Origin: Vicinamibacterales bacterium
GTDB taxonomy: Bacteria; Acidobacteriota; Vicinamibacteria; Vicinamibacterales; Fen-181
Direction: 5' to 3'
Assembly: GCA_036504215.1 (NCBI GenBank)
Contig: DASXVO010000090.1
Coordinates: 1-64,000 of the forward strand
Length of the DNA: 64,000 nucleotides
Shown here: piece after piece, positions 55,617-62,290 of the stretch
How positions within the stretch are numbered: position 1 is the first letter of the stretch
Layout of the letters: each line of letters opens with the position of its first letter
Translations under genes and position numbers: made by a program
The notes under the pieces: model-generated
The model's input: the letters and a program-made list of their open reading frames with translations, nothing else
Databases searched by the model: none
Told to the model about the DNA's origin: nothing

Positions 55617-55795
55617 CGTGCCGGGACCTCGCCGGGAGCTGGAACTGGTGGAAGTGGTCATTCTACGGGTGCAGTGCGCCGGCGTGCAAGACGACGGCCG
55701 ATCCGGCGGCGGCGGATCTTGACAGGCTGCAATCCGCCTTCCATCATATCGGCACCGACGGGCCTCCGTGGGAACAATCGAGACGGGGTGCGCGG

Positions 55796-56632
55796 ATGAC
55801 CAGGACTCCTGCCAATCCTGACGTGCTGGCGTTCTACCAATCTCAACCGTTCAACATGGCAGGATCGCCTCGCGCCATGGCGGCTGAGATCCGTAGTCGC
55901 GATCCGATTCTCGAATATCCGCAACTGGTGCCGCTGCTGGGCCCCGGCACCGCCGTCCTCGATGTGGGATGCGGAACCGGCTGGTTCGGCAACGCGTTGG
56001 CGTACCACTACGATTGCCCGATTGTGGGCATCGACTTCAATCCTGTTGCGGTTGAGTTCGCCCGCCGGACGGCTGCGGCACTCGGAGTGGAGAGCACGTT
56101 CCATCCCGCCGATCTCTTCCTCTGGGAGCCCGAGGCGAAGTTCGACGTGGTCGTGTCCCTCGGGGTGCTGCACCACACCAACGATTGCGAAGCGGCGCTG
56201 GATCGCCTGCTGCGCGTGTTCGTCCGACCACGCGGCCATGCGCTGGTCGGGCTGTATCATCGTTACGGGCGGCGTCCGTTCCTGGAGCACTTCGATCGGC
56301 TGAGGAGCGCAGGGGCTTCGGAAGCACAGTTGTACGAGGAGTTCCGCACGTTGTTCGGTTCGCAACCGGTCGACGCGGACCACTGCCGCTCCTGGTTCCG
56401 CGACCAGGTGCTGCACCCGCACGAAACGCAGCACACGCTCCGGGAACTGCTTCCGGTAATCCAGCGGAGCGGTGCCGCAGTGGTGTCGACGTCGCTGAAC
56501 GGCTTCCAGCCGGTCACCGACTGGACGTCGGTACTCGACGCGGAGCCTGCACAGGAGACGGTTGGGCTGGCTAGACTGGCCGCCCGGAGGTACTTCCCCG
56601 GCTTCTTCGTCGTCCTGCTGAAGCAGATGTGA
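55796..56632 (+). CDS. Class I SAM-dependent methyltransferase
   Basis: A 278-residue methyltransferase. Motif I AVLDVGCGTGWFGNALA (about 53-69), the acidic residue after strand 2 in CPIVGIDFNPVAVEFAR, and VVVSLGVLHHTNDCEAALD. The N-terminal QSQPFNMAG segment is typical of sugar- or polyketide-modifying methyltransferases. It is the first gene of the plus-strand unit and 16 bp upstream of the Rossmann-module protein. The 134-179-bp divergent region before it probably holds both promoters; I see no clear -35/-10 pair. Confidence 0.85.
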   Translation: MTRTPANPDVLAFYQSQPFNMAGSPRAMAAEIRSRDPILEYPQLVPLLGPGTAVLDVGCGTGWFGNALAYHYDCPIVGIDFNPVAVEFARRTAAALGVESTFHPADLFLWEPEAKFDVVVSLGVLHHTNDCEAALDRLLRVFVRPRGHALVGLYHRYGRRPFLEHFDRLRSAGASEAQLYEEFRTLFGSQPVDADHCRSWFRDQVLHPHETQHTLRELLPVIQRSGAAVVSTSLNGFQPVTDWTSVLDAEPAQETVGLARLAARRYFPGFFVVLLKQM

Positions 56633-56648
56633 CGCCAGGCAGAGAGTC

Positions 56649-57413
56649 ATGAGCATGAACGACGCGGCCGACGCCGCCTATGCGCTTGAACCGTGCGACC
56701 GCCGTTGGGCCGCCTCCGTGTCCGCATTGTGCGCGGGGGCACCGGCCTACCAGTACGCCCTCGACCTCGGCGGTTCAGCTCTGATTCGGACGGTGGAGGC
56801 TGATCGCGTGCTGGCCAGGCGCCTGCTGACGCTGACCCTCCCGCTGGCCCCGCCGGATGTCCCGGTGCCGGATGTCGTCTTCGAACGGCTGCTGGTGCAC
56901 GTGGTGGAGGACGCGCAGGATCTGGGCTGCCGGGAGCTGGCGATTTTCGGCTCCGGCGTGGACGGCCGGTTCTTTGCCGACCTCGTCCGACTGGCGGGGG
57001 CCAGGGTCGCCTGCTTCGTGGACAACGACGCGCTGCGCCTCCGTCGCGTCGACGGTATCGACATCATTACCCCGGCGGCGGCGTGCGCGAGCCCGGGTCC
57101 GCCCATCGTGATCGCCTCTCGCCGCCACGAGTGCGCCATGGCGAGTCAACTCGCCACGTTGCTCGACGGGTGCGACCGGCTTGTTCTGAGGCCGGTTAAT
57201 TCGTGGCGAGCCCGGCTGGCCGGCGACCCCGCGCTCTGTGCGGCCGACGCGGCGTGCCGCGATCTCGTGCGCGAGTTCATCGAGGCCGGGGCTGCGTGGG
57301 CGACAGCGTTCGTGCTCTGCAACTACCGGCGCTTCGTGCACCAGTGGACCGAACCGATGGCCTCCGGTTCGCGCGTGGCCTCCCCATCGCCCTTCGTCTA
57401 CCAGATGCAATGA
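56649..57413 (+). CDS. Stand-alone Rossmann-like module protein of unknown function
   Basis: A 254-residue protein. The N-terminal part (1-95) is helical and unrecognised. Residues 96-183 are the module seen elsewhere in this island: ELAIFGSGVDGRFFADLV, RVACFVDNDALRLRRV, GIDIITPAAA, PPIVIASRRHECAMASQL. The glycine pattern G-x-G-x-x-G followed by an Asp after strand 2 suggests nucleotide or SAM-type binding, but there is no catalytic motif. A C-terminal tail has Cys and Tyr/Trp-rich text (LCNYRRFVHQW). It lies between a methyltransferase and the carbamoyltransferase. Confidence 0.65.
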   Translation: MSMNDAADAAYALEPCDRRWAASVSALCAGAPAYQYALDLGGSALIRTVEADRVLARRLLTLTLPLAPPDVPVPDVVFERLLVHVVEDAQDLGCRELAIFGSGVDGRFFADLVRLAGARVACFVDNDALRLRRVDGIDIITPAAACASPGPPIVIASRRHECAMASQLATLLDGCDRLVLRPVNSWRARLAGDPALCAADAACRDLVREFIEAGAAWATAFVLCNYRRFVHQWTEPMASGSRVASPSPFVYQMQ

Positions 57414-57444
57414 GACAGCCATCGGCAATCCACGCCGGGTGACG

Positions 57445-59232
57445 ATGGAGACGGACGACACCATGTACATCCTCGGTCTGGCGTTCGGCTTTCACGACGC
57501 GTCGGCGGCGCTGCTCAGCGACGGCGAGGTGGTGGCGGCCGCGCTCGAAGAACGATTCACGCGGCGGAAGCACGACCCCGATCTTCCGCGTCGAGCAATC
57601 GACTACGTCCTCTCTGAGGGCAGGATCACCTCCGCGGATCTCGATACCGTGGTACTCCACGAATCGGCGCCGAAGAAGTTCGATCGGGTCGTTCATTCCG
57701 CGGCGAGCAACCTGCCTGCGGGCGCGGCCTACCTCGAGAAGACCGTCCGCTCGTGGATGGCCCATGGGAAGTTCGACGTTCGGCGTCGGGTTGCCGATGC
57801 GGTCGGTGTGCCGCTGGACCGAATCCATTCGGTGGAGCATCACGCGGCGCACGCCGCGTCGGCCTATTTCGCGTCGGCTTTCGACAGCGCGACCGTGGTG
57901 ACGATGGACGGCGTCGGCGAGTACGAGGCGGCGACCGTCTGGACCGGACGCGGCAGCCGGCTCGAAAAGCTCTACAGCATGAACATCCCGCACTCGCTGG
58001 GGTTGTTCTACAGCGCATTCACCGCGTTTCTCGGCTTCGAAGTGAACGAGGGCGAGTACAAGGTGATGGGGATGGCGGGGTTTGGCGATCCTCGCTCCGT
58101 TGACCGCATCGTGCCTCTGCTGCGCCTCGAGGACGATGGCATGCTGTCGCTCGACACTGGCTATTTCGAGTTCCTGACGCCGGAGGATCGGCCTTACACG
58201 TCACGCCTGACAGACCTGCTCGGCCCGGCGCGGACTCCCGACAGCCCGTTTTCGGTCGGCGATCGACAACGGCCGGCGTCGAGCGACCTCGAGACGACGA
58301 GCCGACACTACGCCGATCTAGCCGCCAGCGTGCAGTCGGTCGTGGAGCAGGCGATCTTCCATGTGGTCGAGTCCGCTGTGCGTCGAACTGGACTGCCAGA
58401 CGTCTGTCTCGCCGGCGGGGTGGCGCTCAACTCGCTGGCCAACGGCAAGTTGCAGCGACGGATGTCCGGGCGCCTCTACGTCCAGCCGGCGGCCGGCGAT
58501 GCGGGAACGTCGCTCGGCGCGGCGCTCTTCTACGCGCACGCCGAGCGCGCGCTGCCGCGCCGGGGCGCGCTCACGACGGCCTTTCTCGGTCCGGACTACG
58601 GACAAGACGATGTCGATGCCGCCCTCCGTCGGGGATCGGTGCGACGGTCGCACCGGTTCGAGGAAGAGGACGAGTTGCTGCGAACGGTGGCACGTCGGCT
58701 CGCGGAAGGCGCGGTGGTTGGCGTGTGCCGCGGCCGCTTCGAATGGGGCCCGCGGGCGCTCGGCGCGCGCAGCATTCTCGCGAATCCGACAATCCCCGAG
58801 ATGCAGCGTCTCGTCAACGAGAAGATCAAGTTCAGGGAGCCGTTCCGACCGTTCGCGCCGGCGGTCCTCGATGATCGGGCGCGCGAGTTCTTCGACCTCC
58901 TCCCACCATTCGGCCTCGAGAGCCCCGACTACTTCATGATCTCGGTGGCCAACGTGCACGCTGCGAAGCGCCGGGTCATCCCGGCGGTGACGCATGTGGA
59001 CGGGACCGCGCGGGTGCAACTGGTGAGCCGCGCGACCAACCCGTGGTTCCACCGCCTCATCGCGTGCTTCGACGAACTGACCGGCGTGCCCGTGGTCCTG
59101 AACACGTCGTTCAACCTTCGTGGTGAACCGATCGTCGCGTCGCCATGGGACGCGCTGTGGACCTTCGGGTGGAGCGGGATGGATGTCCTGGTGCTCGGCA
59201 ACGTCTTGATCGAGAAGAGCGAGCTGTCATGA
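57445..59232 (+). CDS. Carbamoyltransferase (NodU/CmcH/TobZ family)
   Basis: A 595-residue O-carbamoyltransferase, which uses carbamoyl phosphate and ATP to place a carbamoyl group on a sugar or antibiotic hydroxyl. N-terminal Kae1-like domain: GLAFGFHDASAALLSDGEVV, EERFTRRKHD, and the metal-site VEHHAAHAASAY followed by VVTMDGVGEY. Then VCLAGGVALNSLANGKL and the C-terminal domain with CRGRFEWGPRALGARSILAN, FREPFRPFAPAVL and LNTSFNLRGEPIV. All family landmarks are present. ATG 57445 is used; ATG 57463 is possible. Its TGA overlaps the next ATG (ATGA). Confidence 0.93.
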   Translation: METDDTMYILGLAFGFHDASAALLSDGEVVAAALEERFTRRKHDPDLPRRAIDYVLSEGRITSADLDTVVLHESAPKKFDRVVHSAASNLPAGAAYLEKTVRSWMAHGKFDVRRRVADAVGVPLDRIHSVEHHAAHAASAYFASAFDSATVVTMDGVGEYEAATVWTGRGSRLEKLYSMNIPHSLGLFYSAFTAFLGFEVNEGEYKVMGMAGFGDPRSVDRIVPLLRLEDDGMLSLDTGYFEFLTPEDRPYTSRLTDLLGPARTPDSPFSVGDRQRPASSDLETTSRHYADLAASVQSVVEQAIFHVVESAVRRTGLPDVCLAGGVALNSLANGKLQRRMSGRLYVQPAAGDAGTSLGAALFYAHAERALPRRGALTTAFLGPDYGQDDVDAALRRGSVRRSHRFEEEDELLRTVARRLAEGAVVGVCRGRFEWGPRALGARSILANPTIPEMQRLVNEKIKFREPFRPFAPAVLDDRAREFFDLLPPFGLESPDYFMISVANVHAAKRRVIPAVTHVDGTARVQLVSRATNPWFHRLIACFDELTGVPVVLNTSFNLRGEPIVASPWDALWTFGWSGMDVLVLGNVLIEKSELS

Positions 59233-60524
59233 AGGTTCTGTACGTGCTGCCTCCGAACCCGGCTGCAGACGACGACCTGGCGCGCCGCCTCGAATGGGTT
59301 CGGCGAACCCATCCGGGCGCAGACATCGTCCTGTCGTCGGAGCAGCCGGCGGCCGGACGATATACCGAAACCCTCCGCCAACCGGTCGCCATCTACCACT
59401 GTGCGTCGGACTTGTCGGAGATGGACGCGGTCGTTCTTGTGCGGGGATTCGGGGAGCCCGAGAGCGCCATGTGGCCGTCCGGTGCCTTGCCCGGCCGGCT
59501 CTACGTGCAGGAGCGCGATGGCCGGCTGACGCTGAGAAACCAGCCGTTCAATCGTGCCGACCTGCCGGCGCTCGACCTCCACGCGTTCAGCCGGCTGGCG
59601 CCTCGTGACCAGGCGGGCTACTACTTCTTTCCGTATGGATACGGTGTCCAGTGGCCGGGGATGGGCCCAGTGGACTCGTTCGGGTTCCGCGGAAACACCG
59701 ACTGGCTCACGCTCGAGTCGCGGGCGGCGTGTCACAAGGTCGTGGCGGTCTTCGGCGGGTCCTCGACGTGGAGCCAGGCGTGCTTTCCCGAGGAGTCGTT
59801 TCCTGCGCGACTCGAAGCGCGGCTGAACGACTGGAGCACGGCGGGTGGGTTGGGACTGACGTTCACCGTCATCAACCTCGGCCTGTTCGGCAATGTCGTC
59901 CTGAATGAGATCATCAACTACGTTCTGTTTGCGTCCCGCGTGAAGCCCGACTACGTGATCGCGCACGACGGATTCAACGATCTGCTGTACGGTCTCGTCA
60001 GCGACCCCTGGCTGCTTGGCGAACATTCGATCGCCTACCAGGCGGAGTTCGAGTGGTGGAGCCAACTGCTGCACGGTGGGCCCAACGAGGCGCTCACCCA
60101 TCGGACCGAGCCGTTCACGGTGCTGAACCTGCCCCACGTTGTGGTCCGCGCCTACGTCGAACGGAAGACCCAATTCCGGCGGATGGTCGAAGGTGCAGGC
60201 AGCGAGTTCGTCTGGGGATTCCAGCCCACGGCCTTCAGCAAGGCGGCGATGAGCCCGCGCGAAGCGAAGATTTCCGCAGTCGGACATCCGCAATACGACG
60301 CGGCGCTTCGGAAGTTGCCGTTCCTCTACGAGGCCTTCCCGCAACTCGCCCGCCTGCCGTCAGACGTGCGAGTGGTGGATGCCCATCGGGCGTTCGGACG
60401 GTACGGGGCGTCTGATGACCTCTTCTACGACTACGCGCACACCACACCGGCGGGGGACGAGAAGCTGGCGGAACTGTATTTCGCGGAACTGACCGCCCGA
60501 ATGACGGCGACTGGTCGCGTCTGA
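59229..60524 (+). CDS. SGNH/GDSL-type hydrolase-like protein
   Basis: A 431-residue protein whose middle and C-terminal parts form an SGNH hydrolase: block I VVAVFGGSSTWSQ (nucleophile S178), a block III-like YVIAHDGFNDLLYG, and a block V-like YDYAHTTPAGDEKLAELYF with Asp and His. Such enzymes add or remove acyl groups on glycans. No signal peptide is visible; the first about 125 residues are an unrecognised domain (MKVLYVLPPNPAADDDL). It is translationally coupled to the carbamoyltransferase (ATGA). It ends 3 bp from the convergent corrinoid-protein gene. Confidence 0.78.
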   Translation: MKVLYVLPPNPAADDDLARRLEWVRRTHPGADIVLSSEQPAAGRYTETLRQPVAIYHCASDLSEMDAVVLVRGFGEPESAMWPSGALPGRLYVQERDGRLTLRNQPFNRADLPALDLHAFSRLAPRDQAGYYFFPYGYGVQWPGMGPVDSFGFRGNTDWLTLESRAACHKVVAVFGGSSTWSQACFPEESFPARLEARLNDWSTAGGLGLTFTVINLGLFGNVVLNEIINYVLFASRVKPDYVIAHDGFNDLLYGLVSDPWLLGEHSIAYQAEFEWWSQLLHGGPNEALTHRTEPFTVLNLPHVVVRAYVERKTQFRRMVEGAGSEFVWGFQPTAFSKAAMSPREAKISAVGHPQYDAALRKLPFLYEAFPQLARLPSDVRVVDAHRAFGRYGASDDLFYDYAHTTPAGDEKLAELYFAELTARMTATGRV

Positions 60525-60527
60525 TCG

Positions 60528-61190
60528 TCAGGCTCCGCGGCCGGCCGTCGGGCGTTGTTCGGACGCCCACGCCTTCAGTTGGTCCGCGGCGGTTGCCGCA
60601 TCAGGTCCGAATCCGTCCGCACCGATTTCTGAGGCGTAGCGCTCTGACACGGGGGCGCCGCCGACGATGAATCTGAAGCGGCTCCGGAGCCCTTCGGCCT
60701 CGAACCGCTCGATCACCGTCCGCATGATCGGCATCGTGGTCGTCAGCAGCGCGGACATGCCGACGACGGTGGCCTCCGGATGCCGTTTCGCGGCATCGAG
60801 AAAGACGCCGGGCGCAACGTCCACGCCGAGATCGATCACGGTGAAGCCGGCTGACTTGGCGAAGATCCGGACGAGGTTCTTGCCGAGACTGTGCAGATCG
60901 CCTTCGACGGTGCCGAGCAGCAGCGTTCCGCGTGAGCCGATCGCGTTCCGTCGGAGGCGCGGCTCGATGACCGACAATCCGGCCTGCATCGCCCGGGCGG
61001 CCAGCAGTACTTCGGGGACGAAGATTTCACTGGTCTTGAATCGCTGCCCGACTCGTTCCATGGCGTCGAGCAGCCCGAACCGGAGAACCTCCTCGGCCTC
61101 GACGCCCTCGGCGAGGAGCGCCGTCGCACGCTCCCGCGCGAGGTTTGCGGCGCCCTCTTCGACTGCCTCGGACAAGTCGCGACATGTCAC
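60528..61190 (-). CDS. Corrinoid-binding protein (MtbC/MttC-like, B12-binding)
   Basis: A 220-residue methyl-carrier corrinoid protein. The N-terminal helical cap (about 1-85) includes LLDAMERVGQRFKTSEIFVPEV. The B12 domain has GTVEGDLHSLGKNLVRIF, where D98-x-H100-x-x-G is the lower-ligand motif, then VIDLGVDVAPGVFLDAA, SALLTTTMPIM and FIVGGAPVSERYASEIGADGF. I choose GTG 61190: it overlaps the upstream TGA as GTGA and has GGAGG 9 bp before it. Upstream is the URO-D-family methyltransferase, its likely partner. Confidence 0.9.
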   Translation of the reverse strand: MTCRDLSEAVEEGAANLARERATALLAEGVEAEEVLRFGLLDAMERVGQRFKTSEIFVPEVLLAARAMQAGLSVIEPRLRRNAIGSRGTLLLGTVEGDLHSLGKNLVRIFAKSAGFTVIDLGVDVAPGVFLDAAKRHPEATVVGMSALLTTTMPIMRTVIERFEAEGLRSRFRFIVGGAPVSERYASEIGADGFGPDAATAADQLKAWASEQRPTAGRGA

Positions 61191-62290
61191 GCCGGTGATC
61201 CTCCACCCTGTCTCTCCATCCACTCCCGCACCGACTCGAATCGGTCGATTGACGTCGGCAGGCCGTCGGCCACGACCCAGAGCAGCATGTGTGACCGGCG
61301 AATCCGCGGACTGTAGAACTCGTCGAGTGCCTGCCAGATCGACTCCCGTGTCGCGCCGGGCTCCTGAAACGCCGGCAGCGTGGTTCCCAGTTGGACGAGA
61401 TCCTCGCCGAGCACATCGAGCGCTTCTTCCGGCCCGCAGTCACCGACAGGTGGAGGTGTCAGCCCGTTGATGGCGTCGATCCCGGCACCTGCCAGCATCG
61501 GCAGCAGGTGGTGGAGGAGCCCGCACATGTGTAACACGATCTTCTTGCCGTGGCGGTGGGTCGCGTCGATGTACTCGGTCACGTGCGGAAGGCTCAAGCG
61601 ACGGTAGTACCGGGGGCTGGTGAGAGTCGAACTGGTGTTCTCGATGGCCATCAGCGCCGGAGCCGCGGTCAGCGCCGCCGTGATCTCGCACTCCTGGAGG
61701 CGACAGCGTTGCATCTCGGCCATCAGGTCCGTCATGTCGGAGGGATGGTCCTCGAGGTAGTAATAGAACTGCTCGAGGCCGAGGTCTGTCTGGATCAGCT
61801 GCTGCACCGGCGAAGGTTCAAGCGTCGGCAGGTACAGGCCATCCTCTCCCACCAGGTCGATGGCCCGGCGTTCGGACGCGCGCGCGCCGGGATCTGGTTC
61901 GTAGTGGCTCTCGCGCCAAATCCGTGCGAGAAGGCGGAGTTCCTCCGCGCTGGTCACCGTGTACTTGATCGGGTGGCTCTTCCGCCACACGGTCGCCAGC
62001 TCGCCCCACGGGGAGACCATACGTCGCTCGACGATGTCGTCCCGACTCGACCAGGAGGTTTCGATCGGCTGGACCCGGCGGATGTACTGCGCCCACGCCT
62101 CGGGTGGCAGATGGTGGTTGCCCTGCTGGAGGATGTCGCAATCGATGTGGCGGTAGAACTCGAGGATGGACATGCCTCGACGGCGATCGTCCATCCCGCT
62201 GAGCGTGGCGGTATCGGCGAGCGTCGTCCATGCCAGCCGGTCGACTGGCTGCCGGTCGAGAATCCGCGTGAGCCTCTCGCGCTTCGTCAT
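61187..62290 (-). CDS. Uroporphyrinogen-decarboxylase-family methyltransferase (MtaA/CmuA-like)
   Basis: A 367-residue TIM-barrel protein of the URO-D superfamily, of the corrinoid methyltransferase kind rather than heme biosynthesis: MTKRERLTRILDRQPVDRLAW at the start (typical of these paralogs) and a zinc-type HMCGLL (H254, C256) in the position of the His-x-Cys site of MtaA-like enzymes. The Arg-rich N-terminal loop of true HemE is missing. It probably methylates, or takes methyl from, the corrinoid protein 4 bp downstream. Its ATG overlaps the upstream radical SAM gene's TGA (ATGA). Confidence 0.85.
   Translation of the reverse strand: MTKRERLTRILDRQPVDRLAWTTLADTATLSGMDDRRRGMSILEFYRHIDCDILQQGNHHLPPEAWAQYIRRVQPIETSWSSRDDIVERRMVSPWGELATVWRKSHPIKYTVTSAEELRLLARIWRESHYEPDPGARASERRAIDLVGEDGLYLPTLEPSPVQQLIQTDLGLEQFYYYLEDHPSDMTDLMAEMQRCRLQECEITAALTAAPALMAIENTSSTLTSPRYYRRLSLPHVTEYIDATHRHGKKIVLHMCGLLHHLLPMLAGAGIDAINGLTPPPVGDCGPEEALDVLGEDLVQLGTTLPAFQEPGATRESIWQALDEFYSPRIRRSHMLLWVVADGLPTSIDRFESVREWMERQGGGSPA

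Noticed and set aside
61187-62290. Calling the URO-D-family gene hemE
   Set aside because: The His-x-Cys zinc-type site and coupling to a corrinoid protein fit the methyltransferase branch; other heme genes are not present.
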